Shown: piece after piece, positions 1-13,394 of the stretch
Layout of the letters: the number at the start of each line of letters is the position of its first letter
Numbering within the stretch: the stretch's first letter is position 1
Assembly (NCBI GenBank): GCA_963576785.1
Contig: OY756145.1
Span: 620,001 to 684,000, forward strand
Length of the DNA: 64,000 nucleotides
Origin: Chlorophyllum brunneum
Lineage: Eukaryota; Basidiomycota; Agaricomycetes; Agaricales; Agaricaceae
Direction of reading: 5' to 3'
The notes under the pieces: generated by a model
The model's database searches: none
What the model was told of the DNA's origin: nothing
The model's input: only the letters and a program-made list of their open reading frames with translations
Program-made: the position numbers and the translations under genes

Positions 1-566
1 GGACTAGTCGCACATATTGCGAAGAAGTTGGCACAGGCGTTGGAACCTTATGTGCCACGCGCTTGGGATTACCCTCCCAGCGGAGATTCGAACCCTTCAG
101 TCACAAGGAGTTCACCAGCTATGATTACTTGACCGCAATATGTTTACAATGATATCGTTGGACCTAATTTACAGTGGCATTTCCCAACGCGACTGCCCGA
201 ACGTGCTCGTCCTAGGAAGTTTGGGCCAGTGATGCCACGTATAATAATTCTCGAAAATCTGTACCGAGCGCTAATCAGGTTACTTTCCTTATCTTCCCTA
301 TCTTGCTACCCCGGGTGCGATACCGTTTTTTGCACATGGAACTGTAGCATGCATATATGAGGAACGAGCCTTGGGGCAGGCCTCACACGAACCACAGAAA
401 CAAACACGCATTGATTAATTGATTGATGGATTGTTGACAAAAATAACCCACAAGATATCTTGGGATTAGAAAAAGAAACAAAATTCAACTATCGGATGCT
501 GCCCTCCTACTAGAATCACAATCTCGGGTATGTAGAGAACTAAGCTATATATTCTCACTTTTAGAA
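1..566. other. Left-edge stretch without a recognised gene
   Basis: No open frame here looks like real coding sequence. A short run of imperfect ATTGATT units lies near 408-432. The right end is the 3' flank of the minus-strand DUF6593 gene. Nothing else was seen. Confidence 0.4.
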
Positions 567-1709
567 TCAGGTCCTTCGTGTCGCCAATTTCCTCCTTTTT
601 CGCTCGAGAATCAGAAGTGAAAGGATAACCTCGTCGAAAAACTTTTGACCAGAAGGTTGCACAGTAATACAGGCGAACTTGGTAGATTGTGCTGGTGATC
701 GCATCACGGGTGGATGGAACTGGGCCACAATTTCATATCGTTTATTCTTGGTGACGGTCTGTTCGGGAACGTGGTGGCACTAAACTGGTGGGTCAGTACG
801 CTACGCACAAGGTAATGTAGAATAGACCTTAACCGTCCAATGTTTATCCCATTTCCAGAGTAAGAGCTCATCCCTGCCGTGAAGTTTCCATTGAAACTGG
901 ACTTTTAGGTTAGTCTGACAGTGCCGAACAGTGTGTATTCTACGAACCTCGTCTTTCTTCAACCCAGCTACCAGCCTTTTGAATATGTGGGACTCAGACT
1001 TCTTGAAGAAAAGAGTCTCTTCCAGCGCCGAGCAACCCGGCTTGGTCCTTGTGGCCTGGGTTAAAACGTGTTTTCGCGATAACGAGTAGAAAAAGTGCAG
1101 CTCACGTAAAGTCCCCAACGACACGACCATTGCTGCTTCCGCCTTTCCTCACGGTAGTGATGAAGAAGCTTGGGTCGAACAAATCATAAGTTACCCTGAT
1201 ATGGTACACCGGATGAGTGTCTGGTGCATCTGGAGGTGGAACCACGATCATTGATTGTTCATCTCCTTCCACCTGTGTGAACGTATAGTCAACAGGGTAG
1301 GTCGGCACTCGCGCTTCGACATATCTATCCATTCAACGCAACAGGATGGAATTAAGCACATCATTAAGGAGAAAGAGAAACATACACACCCCGGCGGTTC
1401 CTCCTCCACGACCGCATCTAACATAGTTGCCTGGCTGAGCATTGACACTCTTCTTGAGTTTGAGCCGTCGCCAACTGTGGCACGAGCCAAGGAAACCATC
1501 GAGGTCCAGTGATCGGTATGACCATTCGGTTGACTGACCACAGACGGTGGTGGTGGTGGTGGAGATGGTAGCGGATATCCTCTGACTGTATTCACTGAGG
1601 CTGTAGATTCACTAGCCATTGAGGGTGGTGGTGGTGCCGGAGGAGGTGGCGATCCTGCGATATACGCAACGTCCCCGTCATCAAGATCCGGTGTCCATGC
1701 AAGCACCAC
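567..1709 (-). CDS. DUF6593-domain protein with proline-rich N-terminus
   Basis: Function is unknown; DUF6593 proteins are common in basidiomycetes and have no assigned reaction. The sequence shows a proline-rich N-terminal part with two polyproline runs ([11 protein letters not shown] and SPPPPPPS), then a beta-rich segment with HIRVTYDLF and ITTVRKGG, then WKLHGRDELLLWKW, and a C-terminus with FFDEVILSLLILERKRRK, which is the usual end of this family. Clear introns join EEPPG to YVEARVP (about 1326-1389) and TVK to NKRYEIV (near 740-825). The exon after VVGDF (about 1120) could not be resolved with certainty: a GTGAGC donor fits but downstream phases compete. The true start codon lies at or upstream of 1709 and was not fixed. 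The stop is TGA at 567-569. Confidence 0.6.
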
Positions 1710-3174
1710 GGGTTCAGGTATCCTAGGTATCTGTGTTGAAGATGAACTTCGACTTCAAGCAAGCCAGGAATAAGTATAGGACCACCATTGTTGGAGCTGT
1801 AAACAAAACACATACACTGATTCAGGCATTACAATCGAAGCGGCCGGTTTGTGGAGACAGTTTTTCTGGCTCTTTGTGGGTTATAATACCTGGAAGACGT
1901 GGCCTTGAAGAGGAGAACTGCAAGCTGGCGTTCCCATCGAAGGTGGAAAGCTGGCTTCGATACCCAGCGATACCCTATCCGGCTTCCAACGCCGGTCGGC
2001 ATTCCAGCCTCTTACGTCACACATCAAATGTCAGAAATACATCATAGCCCGTTACAAGGTAGAACTTCGCAAAAACACATCTCCCCCTCCTGTGGATTTC
2101 AAATCCCCTTTCATCGAAGGATTTGTCTTTGAAGGCGTGCACTGAGTCCCCTCAACATATAGTACTTCTCCATTTAAGCAGCGCGCCAAGTTGTTTCATC
2201 TTACAACCGGAAGCAAGGACCCCGAGACGCTCCGAGTTACCGAGGCTAGATCCCATTTTCCGGGTAGCTTTCCGGACAGGACCTGCCCGGCCAGTTTTCA
2301 CCCGGTCATCAAGAAAGTCCTAATTTATCCGTATCTCGGCGGGTTCAGTGTAAAAATAATCCAGAATCCATAGCTACACGGACCAACATAAGTTCATCTA
2401 CGCTACCGCGGAATTGTGTGAAGTGGTTTGCGTAACCACATACGTACCGATTCATCTGAGAGGTCCAAGGGGGTGCCGTGACTAGCGGGGGTCGTTATAT
2501 ACATAACAAGAAATCTGCAAGCTGCAGAAATCGGACCAAATGTACTGAGTTTCAGATATCTATAGGTATCACTTAACGGAATGTATGATATCGTCGGACA
2601 TATCTTGGCCCAAAAGTTAAAACCACGCGAGCGAGGACGTTTAGAGACTCGATCAGCGGATACGACACGACCACGCGAGCAAAGCGATCGATCCCCGCAG
2701 TTTAGCTCGCGTGGCCTGTGTACACCACAGGGGATATGTAACATGTTTCATGTCTTTATTCTCTCTCTCGCTATTTTTATCGTGGTGAATCTGCTTGTAT
2801 ATACTTTGTCGGAGCTGACTGACCCACTTCGTTTTCTGATCCAGCAGTGAAACGCGTTAGCAATGATAGAACGGGTTTGTCCTAGATGCTTCTACTTTTG
2901 AAGTAATTCCAAGCCAAAACGATTTATGGGCCACCGGCCCCCTGCCCCACCCAGTACCCAGTACGACAGACAGCCGTGACATCGTGGCCGCGTATGGAGA
3001 AACATAAATGGACTTGGTATTCTGATGATCAAGCTTCAAGGCCCATCTGTTCGACGATCCGTAGGATCGAGGGGGCTCTACCCCAGTATCGACTTGAACA
3101 CCCAAAGTGAGATTACGACGTCATAAGGACGAACGAGGGAGGATACAGCATCAGACAATAAGCCTCCCACGACC
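1710..3174. other. Gene-poor stretch with a GCTCGCGTGG inverted repeat
   Basis: No convincing coding frame. Three copies of one 10-mer occur in 92 bases: CCACGCGAGC at 2623-2632 and 2671-2680, and its reverse complement GCTCGCGTGG at 2705-2714, so the outer pair could form a stem. Short frames here have no recognisable domain. Confidence 0.4.
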
Positions 3175-5353
3175 CTAGATGGACCCAAATTGTTCGACTA
3201 GCTGCGCCGGGACAACATCCCTCAGTTGTGTCCTGGGAATAGCACCCGGATATGCTTTTCTCGCGAGTCGAGTCTTTGTTGCATGCTCATATGCATAGCC
3301 AAATCCAATCAAGTCGAATTCAGAAAATGCAGTCCCCAGGAATGAGAGTCCGAAAGGAACACCTGGTGCGGGGTAAACGAGGTGGGGTCCAGTACGACCA
3401 ATCTTCACATTATGAGGGAAGAAACCAAGGGGAACTAAGGTTCATTTGTCAGTTTACACTACGGCTGGAACATACGATGGGATAATGCTTCCGCACCAGT
3501 AACAATAGGATATCCAGCGATGGCTGGATTTTAGCACAAGAGTTAGGAAGGGCAATTAACCCGATGAAAAATATACCTCACCAGCTGGTACGGTCGTATA
3601 ACCCGTGGCCGGGAGAACAAGAGCATCAAGCTTATGCTGCTGGAGCGCGGCATCGATTCCTCTTGTTGCTCCGAGGTCCTTGTCGAAAGCAAGGGCTTCG
3701 AAGTATGTGTCATTGAAACCATTGGTTTCTTCGCACCCAATCAGTCTACGATAGTCTGTGTTAACTTCGAAACACAAAATTCACTATCACAGGACGTACA
3801 CATACTGATCCTCATGATCGGGCGGTTTCTCAAGGCCAGGGTTGTCGTCATTAAATTTAATCAGATCAGCAAGACTACGAACGCCTGAGGGATTGTCAAG
3901 TAGCGACTCGAACCACTGGTTCAATTGGACCTGGAGAGGAGGTGAAACCCAAGACAAGTACATGACGGGTCAAGTCACCTTGACATCAATCCTGAGGACT
4001 ATAGTCTCATTTTTCGATTCCATAAGTTCTTCCACAGAGGGCATATCGGCAGGGTCCACTACGATTGCACCAAGCTTCCGGAGGACCTGGAGTGCTTTCT
4101 CAAACTCGATATTTATCGATGGGTCATCCTCAGAGATGTTGTTATTCAGGAAAACATGACGGGGTACACCAATTCGCTTCCCTTGGAGAGCATCCTTCCG
4201 CAGTGCCTTGGTATAATCAGGGACGCGGTCTGGCTGAGCGAGAGTGTAGTTGTCGTTGGAATCCTTCCCCGCGATCACCGATAGTACAATGGCTGCATCA
4301 GTCATTGACCTTGTCATGGGTCCCACAGTATCTTGATGCGCAGACACCGGAATTACTAGTAACGAACGGTCAGCTTGATAACAGAACACAGACTCTGAGC
4401 TGACCTCCTGCGCGGGACGTCAATCCCACAGTCGGTTTAATCCCCACAATATTATTGTTACTGGAAGGACACGTAATACTCCCGTCAGTCTCAGTCCCAA
4501 GTGTGACGGTAGCGAGTCCAATGGACGCTGCAACACCAGAGCCGGATGAGGACCCACAAGGATCAGCATTTGGGAAGTATGCATTGGTCCCCTGCCCGCC
4601 AATGGCTGACCAGCCCGAAGGCAAACGACCTCGGCTGTACGCCCACTCAGACATATTGAGCTTGCCTTTGTGGTTTTCAACTTGAGAAGCCAGCGCCAAG
4701 GGCAATCTAATCAATATCACTCACCGAGAATGATAGCGCCAGCCTTACGAAGTCGTTTCACCACATGGGCATCACGAGGTACAATAGAGCCTAATAAGCT
4801 ATATGAACCCGCGGTCGTATTCATACCTATTCTGCCTGTAAGTCGACCGTCGTTCTCCTCAAGGCGATCTTACCCTCGGATGCCATCGTGGCAATGTTAT
4901 CCTACAAATTTAATGTGTAAAAGGGTCGATAAAAATAGTCTGAACGGAAGTATACCTTCAAGAGAACAGGTATACCATGCAAGGGGCCCGGCTTCCCTTT
5001 GGTCCTGCGTTCACGGTCCAGAGCGACTGCTTGATAAAGAGCCGAAGGGTTGATCTCAAGTACCGCACGCAAACCTGGCCCTTCAAGGTTGACCTCGTCG
5101 ATTCTGGCAACATATGCCTGTTTGTGTAGTCGTCAAGTTCGAATCTCAGCCCGACTGTGCATGGAAAGATTACCTTCACTAAATCTACACTAGTGAAATG
5201 TCCAGCGTCTAATCCTGTCTGTAGCTCTTCTATAGAGGCTTCATAAAGATCAGGAAACACGTTCACTTGAACTTGAGGACTCAGACCCCAGGAAAAGGCG
5301 TTCCCCAGCAAGAACAATGAGACGACAGAGATTAGACAGCGCAATCGTGACAT
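3175..5353 (-). CDS. Secreted amidase-signature family enzyme
   Basis: Predicted hydrolase of carboxamide bonds (amidase signature family, related to GatA and fungal acetamidases); the substrate cannot be read from sequence. The N-terminus (MSRLRCLISVVSLFLLGNAF) looks like a signal peptide, so the enzyme is probably secreted. Exons assemble in phase: VDLVK to AYVARIDEVN, then LHGIPVLLK to DNIATMASEG, then MNTTAGSYSLLGSIVPRDAH, then the signature GSSSGSGVAASIGLATVTLG with TDGSI. The Lys-Ser-Ser triad is visible as the Lys of LLK, a Ser of GSSSGSG and the Ser of TDGSI. AHQDTVGPMTRSMTDAA and the C-terminal PGVPFGLSFLG are typical of the family. At least seven introns. It is complete, with the stop at 3175-3177. 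The ATG at 5353 is chosen because it gives the signal peptide. Confidence 0.88.
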
Positions 5354-7081
5354 TTCATGGGGACAGGGAGGAAGGAGAGTATAACCGAAGTCTACGGAGG
5401 CGATAACACAACGGGCCGAGGATAGCGTGGGGGTATAAGGCGTACTACGTATGCGTCTGCTTTAGGAGACTAGGCCGAGGTCAGGCTGTTCGTCCATGTG
5501 TTCGAGGACAAGATTAGGTCGTATCATATGGAAGAATAGCGAAGACCACTTTTTGTTTGTCAGCACTCAGGGACACTTCTAGATCATTCACGATTGATTG
5601 ATTGATTCTCATTGAAATCTCAAACAGAATCACGACATAGCCTCAAGGTATAGCACGATTTCGACACACTCTGTGAGGGAGCGGAGGGGGTGGGTAGCGT
5701 ATCAAAGACGAGTCCAAGTTCGTTGCGCAGGATCGGCGTTGTCTGCAAGCTCTTTCACAAATGCATGATAGTCAAGGGCAGAGGCATGGATATACCAGTT
5801 GCAAAGCTTCTATGTTGAGACAAAGGGCATGACGGAAGCTCCGCAGAAAGGAGGGAAATCAAGGTATCGCAAACTAAAGGGACAGTCGGCACGGGAGTTT
5901 GAAACTGAATTTAATATAACGTCTCGTCCAACAAGTACTTAAAAAACCCAAGAAAAGGTACACACAACATGCGAGGGGAGAAACATATTTAAAGGGATCC
6001 AAAGCATGAGAGAACAGTCGAGGAAAGAGAGGATCGCGAAAAGAAAAGTGTCAAAAACATATGGAAGAGTATGCCCGTATCTATAAAACTTCATCGGTTC
6101 CTATTGTATGACCAACAAAACATGTCAAAACCATTCAACGTGTATGATGAAAAAGGCCGTAAGTCGATTGCTCTAGACGACGAAAAAGCAGTAAAAATGC
6201 AATGCGGTGGGGAGGGGAAATGCGATGCAAGATTAATGAATGATAATTGTCCATGTGGTGTCGGCGTGGTGAGATAATTGTCTGGGTGATTAGACGAGTG
6301 ATGGATTACGTTCCAAACTAGAATCAGACAGCAGTCGTGTCGAGTCCAGCCCGGGATATAAAGGAGGAATTACGCCAACAGCGGGCCAATCTAGAGTTCT
6401 TTCTCGTTTTGTCTTGCCAATTCGTCACAAGCTGCAAATTGAACCGAGGACCACAAAAACCAGAGGAGCACCCGGCATCGAATTCGAGTATCGCAACGAA
6501 CGGAAGGGGAATCGGGGGGAGGGGGTATTTTCATCATACACATTCCTTCGACAGCATCGTAAGCCCAGTGTCCGTAATTCCAGAGGTGGAGAGAAATTCG
6601 ACGAGAATCATACAATAAAACCCAATTATATCTTCCATGCGAGCAAACGGGCGAGAGAGGAAACAAGAATCTTGAGTCTAAGGGGTTGCATTATTAGGCG
6701 TAATGTAGTGGGGTGCATGTGGTGTGTGTATGGGGAGGGGAAGAGGGGATAGTGCGGGTTGAGATGTTACATGTTGGTGACGAGAGCAAATATGGAAAAG
6801 AGTCAAAGAGACGATATGGAGGGACAATACATGGTGATGGTGCACGCAGAGTGTGGGGTGAGCAGCGCATACACATCGAACCAGTGAGATTGCTGGTTGA
6901 TGGCGAGCATCGCGGACCGAAGACGAAGTGCACCCAGAGGCGAGGAAGAAAGAGAAGAGAGTGTGATGTTTTTTTTTTGTGGTTTGATGGTTTTAAGGAG
7001 GGGAGGGCAATGCCGTGTATCGAATAAAAGGGAACTGCAAGGTCGCCCTCTCCAGTAGTTCCCTGGTAGGAGGTATCAGAT
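5354..7081. other. Intergenic stretch, purine-rich on the + strand
   Basis: Lies between the amidase start and the DED1 stop. From about 6000 the + strand is strongly purine-rich, with G-rich runs near 6510-6530 and 6730-6750, a T run near 6970, and (GATT)n near 5592. The part nearest 7081 is probably the DED1 3' UTR. A short + frame at 6071-6277 has no recognisable domain and was not called. Confidence 0.4.
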
Positions 7082-9235
<2,154 letters not shown>

Positions 9236-9436
9236 ATTAAGATGCGAATATACAGGATGGGGGATGATGGGTGTTGCACGATAAGAGTGTTTGTCACTGC
9301 GCACTGCCAATTTCCCGAAAAAATTACCCTCCGTGCTGACTCAGCAGCCATCCTCACACGATCACATGCACGCCCAAGAATAGATTTCGACGTGGCCCAA
9401 ATTGCGAATATCATTGCGCTCCTGCCGTCGTACACA
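9236..9436. promoter_or_regulatory. Shared upstream region of ded1 and SEC72-like gene
   Basis: A 201 bp interval between two divergent start codons must carry both 5' leaders and any core promoter elements. No TATA box is obvious. The call rests on gene arrangement only. Confidence 0.4.
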
Positions 9437-10249
9437 ATGTCCCACACACACGCACCTGGCGAGGACCACTCCCATTCTCATGGGCCCCAGCAGGCCCAAC
9501 AGCCGATGGTGATGCCGGCGCCAGACCCAGCACTTCAGGCCCTCATTGACCAGGAATTCCGTTCCGTGCCCCTCGCACTCGGAGGTGACGGTGCGATTGC
9601 AGTTTGCGAGCCCCACAAACTCGAAAAATGCGACAACTGCAATGTGGACTTTGTCAACACAAATCGTCTCTCTCGGCTTCTTATTGCAAATCCCAATCTG
9701 CTTTGTCCACCCCCCAGTAATATTGTCTCCCAAAAGCTCACACAAATGGTGACCGGTGCTAAGGAAGAAGGAAATGTCAGTGCGGCTCTTGTCTCATAAA
9801 GTCAAGGTGACTGACATGTATACAGTCACTGTTCAAAAGTGGACAGGCACAACAGGCCGTGCTTCGTTACACTACTGCTGCCACCCTTGCTATTCAACGA
9901 CCACCATGGGAGGCCAACCAGTTCATGCGTGAAGAGCTGTCGACTACGGTGTCTAATCGCTCCGCAGCTTATTTCGAAGCAGGAGACCATGTTTCCGCCC
10001 TTGCAGACGCTGAGACGGTCATCGCCATTCGGAGAAATTGGCCAAAAGGCCACTACCGCAAAGCTAAAGCCTTGGTTGGTATGGGCAGGCCCAAGGAGGC
10101 AGCCGATGCAGTCAAACTTGGTCTGAGCTATGAACCCAACAATACTGTGCGTTTATTACCATTCGACCGGCGTGGTCACGCTAATACATTAATAGGAACT
10201 CTCTACCTTCCTTACCGACGTCGAAAAAGCGATCGCGGCAGCGGCATAG
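9437..10249 (+). CDS. TPR protein, SEC72-like ER translocation subunit
   Basis: Resembles fungal Sec72, a cytosolic TPR subunit attached to the Sec62/Sec63 post-translational translocation complex at the ER. The N-terminus is histidine-rich (HAPGEDHSHSHG). There is a CEPHKLEKCDNCNVDF segment with three cysteines, then tetratricopeptide repeats: SLFKSGQAQQAVLRYTTA, LSTTVSNRSAAYFEAGDHVSA and WPKGHYRKAKALVGMGRPKE. Intron 1 begins GTCAGT after KEEGN (about 9776-9825) and intron 2 lies at about 10147-10197. Both joins are in phase, and the last exon reads ELSTFLTDVEKAIAAAA with stop TAG at 10247-10249. A plain TPR co-chaperone remains possible; the N-terminal half matches Sec72 better. Confidence 0.78.
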
Positions 10250-10462
10250 TAGTACCTGGTCCCTCATACAACCCCATACCTCTCTCCCGTTGATTCCCCT
10301 TGTATCCTATTTCCTACTTGTTGCAACACGCTTCTTGGATAAGTCTTTGGCGCTACGTCCAACCTGAAGAACTCAAGACCAGAACTGGTCTAACCCGATT
10401 TGTTCACTAGAATGTATTCATGGAATCTGCGGAAAGCAGGTATAATGAGGACATCAAAATCC

Positions 10463-12064
10463 TCAACGTTGTAGCCAGTCAACCGGCTTCGACTCGACCA
10501 TTATAGTCAACCTCAAACCTTCCTCTACCAGCTTCTTCAACTGTTTGCGAACATTTCTACCTCTTGATTTTGCAATCTCCTCCGAAACCATGAGTGTAAA
10601 CTCAAGGAATTCTGATGACACCTGGCGCCTCTCCTGTAACATCTTCACGAGATCAACGAGCAACGTCCGCGACCGCTTAGCACTCTTTTTTGTATAAGAT
10701 CTAATTTCCAAAATGAAATGTTCCAACCGTGGCAATACCAAATCTCCCGAGTTTAATTCGGACGTCGAATCGAGAATGGTGAGAACGGTTTGAGGTAAGA
10801 GTTCAAAAGCACGTAGTTCCAGACGCGTGAGGTTTGGGAGATATGTAGTGAATATCTCCTTCCATCCAACAGCATCCGAGATAGCTTCTCCAACAGACTT
10901 GGCCTCCGCAGTAAAACAGGTGACTGTAGGCATTGGTCGAAGTACTTCGCCAAGTATCATGCGCCGCGTAACAGGATCATCATAACCCACGCTGAACCAA
11001 TGTAATTTGTTCAAATGTGGGAAATGAAGTCTCCGAAAAACATCGCATGCTTGCATTGATGGTGTATACCGCAAGTGCACAAGTCGATCCAACTTGATGG
11101 ATTGTCTTGATAATGCATTCCTCCAATCGAATTGATCCCAGGTTTTCGCGTAAGATGATTCGATAGAAACTTCTTGTAAGTTTGGACAGAGGTAGAGGAG
11201 ATGAACCGTTGCGTAGAAGGGTAATATCCATGTATGAAGGACGGTGATTTGATGCCAGGGAAATACAATTCGTGGGTCAAAGCCAGTGATAAAGTGAAGA
11301 TGATGGAGGTTAGGAACACCAGTAATGACAATCTCCTTGACGCCATCATCACTAGGCGACTCTGGCGTCCCGAATATTTGTTCTGGAAATAACGGCGTTT
11401 TCATCGACAGCTTTTCTAGCTTTGGGAAGTTATTCGAGAGGAGGGTGATCCACCTGTATGGTATAAAATCGGGATGTAATGACCTGACTTTGGCTGCAGC
11501 TTCATGGAATACGAGATCCCTGAATGCAGGCAACTCAGCCAACGACTCTTCTTCTTGAAGGCAAGAAGCATCTCGAAAGGTAAAGTCGAGATCAAAAGGA
11601 TATGAACCAACATTGCGCACATAAAGCGACAAAAGCGCAATTCCATGATCAAGTCTCTCCGAATGCACGTTCATTAGTGCCCCTTTCCATAACCCGGGAG
11701 TTGACCATATAACTTGATGCCAGCGAGACGAAACCGCGCCAAGCATGATTTGAAAATGTCTATTTCCCCGCGTTGGAGAAGTTCTGGCAGGAACTGGACA
11801 AGCGTAGGAGAAGATTGTGGAAAGAATTTCGTCGGGGAGTTTGCCTGGCGTAGAACGTATTTCATTGATTTTCCGTCGAAGTTTTGCCTGAGTGAATTTA
11901 AGGTGCAAAGTCGTCCTTTCTAGCTGATCGATATCTGCCTGAATTCTGTCGATATCTCCATCCATGAAAGTGTCGAGTCCGATTGTACTGGACCATGGTC
12001 GTTGGGAGAATTCGTTGAAAGATGGGTCGTAACCACATCGATGACAAAGCTGTTGTAGACACAT
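10463..12064 (-). CDS. F-box-like / leucine-rich protein
   Basis: Intronless frame of about 533 residues. It opens with a CHRCGY cysteine motif, a coiled-coil-like stretch (IDQLERTTLHLKFTQAKLRR), and an F-box-like segment with LPDEILSTIFSYACP. HQVIWSTPGLWKG follows, as is usual after the F-box in Agaricomycete F-box proteins. The remainder is irregular leucine-rich sequence. Such proteins are expected to bind Skp1 and recruit substrates to an SCF ubiquitin ligase; the substrate is unknown. It is a clear relative of the + strand gene at 24357-25940, which shares the CxRCGY start, F-box position and length. The ATG at 12064 is used because the upstream in-frame start is not ATG. Confidence 0.8.
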   Translation of the reverse strand: MCLQQLCHRCGYDPSFNEFSQRPWSSTIGLDTFMDGDIDRIQADIDQLERTTLHLKFTQAKLRRKINEIRSTPGKLPDEILSTIFSYACPVPARTSPTRGNRHFQIMLGAVSSRWHQVIWSTPGLWKGALMNVHSERLDHGIALLSLYVRNVGSYPFDLDFTFRDASCLQEEESLAELPAFRDLVFHEAAAKVRSLHPDFIPYRWITLLSNNFPKLEKLSMKTPLFPEQIFGTPESPSDDGVKEIVITGVPNLHHLHFITGFDPRIVFPWHQITVLHTWILPFYATVHLLYLCPNLQEVSIESSYAKTWDQFDWRNALSRQSIKLDRLVHLRYTPSMQACDVFRRLHFPHLNKLHWFSVGYDDPVTRRMILGEVLRPMPTVTCFTAEAKSVGEAISDAVGWKEIFTTYLPNLTRLELRAFELLPQTVLTILDSTSELNSGDLVLPRLEHFILEIRSYTKKSAKRSRTLLVDLVKMLQERRQVSSEFLEFTLMVSEEIAKSRGRNVRKQLKKLVEEGLRLTIMVESKPVDWLQR

Positions 12065-12507
12065 CCCTAAGATCAAAAGTGTTCAAGGGAGCGGAAAGAC
12101 CAACGGTGATCAAGGCCTACCTGACGGAGCAGTGTGGTGCAAGTTGAAGGTGGTTGTGTATTGCAACCAACCATCATGATGCTCCCAGACTTACGTTGTA
12201 GATCTTTAACAATATTGTGCCTATTTAGGGTCCGGCTAAGGTCAACATGTGGGTCAACCCAGGGGTGCGCACTTCGCTAATAATCCACAGCTCAGGATGG
12301 GCCAGACTGATGAAAGAGGGCTAGGGAGGTGTAAAACTTATATAGGCCTGATTCGGGCAAGGTTCTTGATATAGATCTGCCTGAGATACACTCTCCAACA
12401 GTAAAGTGTCGTACAGTACAGAAGTTGGTCTTTTCACCTTATCCCTCTCTCAATGTCATGAAATATATGTCAATAAAATTGAAAATCCTGAACACAAAAA
12501 CTATATA
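12065..12507. other. Intergenic stretch
   Basis: Upstream of the F-box gene and downstream of the H3-like gene. The part near 12507 is AT-rich, fitting a 3' UTR. No gene seen. Confidence 0.4.
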
Positions 12508-13239
12508 TCAATATCCAAACTCCCTAAGCCTGAGCATCAGTTGTATGTCGGAGTTCTTTAAAGTAACTCGTCCAGCATGGAGAGCAAGGGCATTGCCATC
12601 CCGCAAGACTCTGACAACATACATCTCTGCTGCCTCCTGGAGGGCATGAAGAGACTCGGGGGTGAACCGGATACCCTTTAGCAAAATGATACAACCACAA
12701 AGTATAAGTCAGTCATCAAAGAGTAGAAGTTAATGATAGATTTGGACTTACATCAGAATACTCTGCTGCAATTTCTCTTATTAGCCTTTGGAGAGGCAGT
12801 TTCGGAACGAGGTGGCCAGTCATGTTTTGATAAATGGTGATCTCGTGCATGACACCGGCACCACGTTTGATGGGTTTCGGGAGAAGTGGAGGTGCAACGA
12901 TACGGCCCCTCCGACTGGTGAATTTGGGTACAGGTGGGAGCGGGTAGTAGGTTTTTCCACGGCCACCACCACCAGCACCTGCACCTGTGTAGCGGAACAG
13001 GTGCGCCGGGGTCTTTCCGGACACCGTCGATCTTGGTGCCGATCGGGTTTGTGGGATGCGAGCGGTCGTTTTCAAGGCTTTTCGGGACTCGGTGAAATGT
13101 GAGGATGTGGTCTTGCTTGCCCTCCGACCTTCCGGAATGCTGCTGATGAAGGTAGATAACGCTGGGACTACGAATGAGCATTCGAGAGTAGAACTACATT
13201 CAAATTCACACCTTTTTCGGTCGGTTGAGTTCGAGCCAT
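12508..13239 (-). CDS. Divergent histone-H3-like protein (candidate centromeric or novel H3 variant)
   Basis: Three exons give 201 residues, with introns of 50 nt (GTGTGA...CAG) and 76 nt (GTAAGT...AAAG); summed exon length is exactly 606 nt including stop. The start MARTQPTEK mimics the H3 N-terminus. An unusual tail of about 110 residues follows, with a second H3-like echo (TARIPQTR, then VSGKTPAHL) and a glycine run. The histone fold is complete: alpha-N GVMHEITIYQNMTGHLVPK, then LPLQRLIREIAAEYSD, GIRFTPESLHALQEAAEMYV, and LHAGRVTLKNSDIQLMLRL. The REIA-to-LQEA spacing equals that of canonical H3 (16 residues), so loop 1 is not lengthened as in CENP-A. HAGRVTL resembles animal CENP-A rather than HAKRVTI of the canonical H3 in this window. 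The H3 K56 position is Asn and the C-terminus is LREFGY. Role inferred: nucleosomal H3 variant, possibly centromeric. Confidence 0.82.
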
Positions 13240-13394
13240 GTCGAGGTTTTGCGTTCGAGACGGTTTTTGGAAGCAAATAAAGCAATAGAGCTATAAGTAC
13301 TAAAGGGATGGAGAACTTTCCGTATTAAACTTTGATCTCGTTGCGAACTTCTCTGCCGTTCTGAATCGTTCATCTTCGTGACAAATGGCTTAGG

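Noticed and set aside
60..135. GATTCGAACC, reminiscent of a reverse-strand tRNA T loop
   Set aside because: The flanking bases do not form the T stem and no acceptor stem or anticodon arm could be built.
5120..5175. AGTTCGAATC inside the amidase gene, tRNA T-loop-like
   Set aside because: It lies within a well-supported intron of the amidase and no cloverleaf is possible.
6071..6277. + strand frame with KMQCGGEGKCDARLM
   Set aside because: Short, with no domain, no supporting exons, and set in the purine-rich 3' region of DED1.
12716..13285. Reading the H3-like gene as one long unspliced first exon starting at 13285
   Set aside because: The start MARTQPTEK with a 50 nt intron gives an H3-like N-terminus and normal intron size; the unspliced reading adds unrelated residues.
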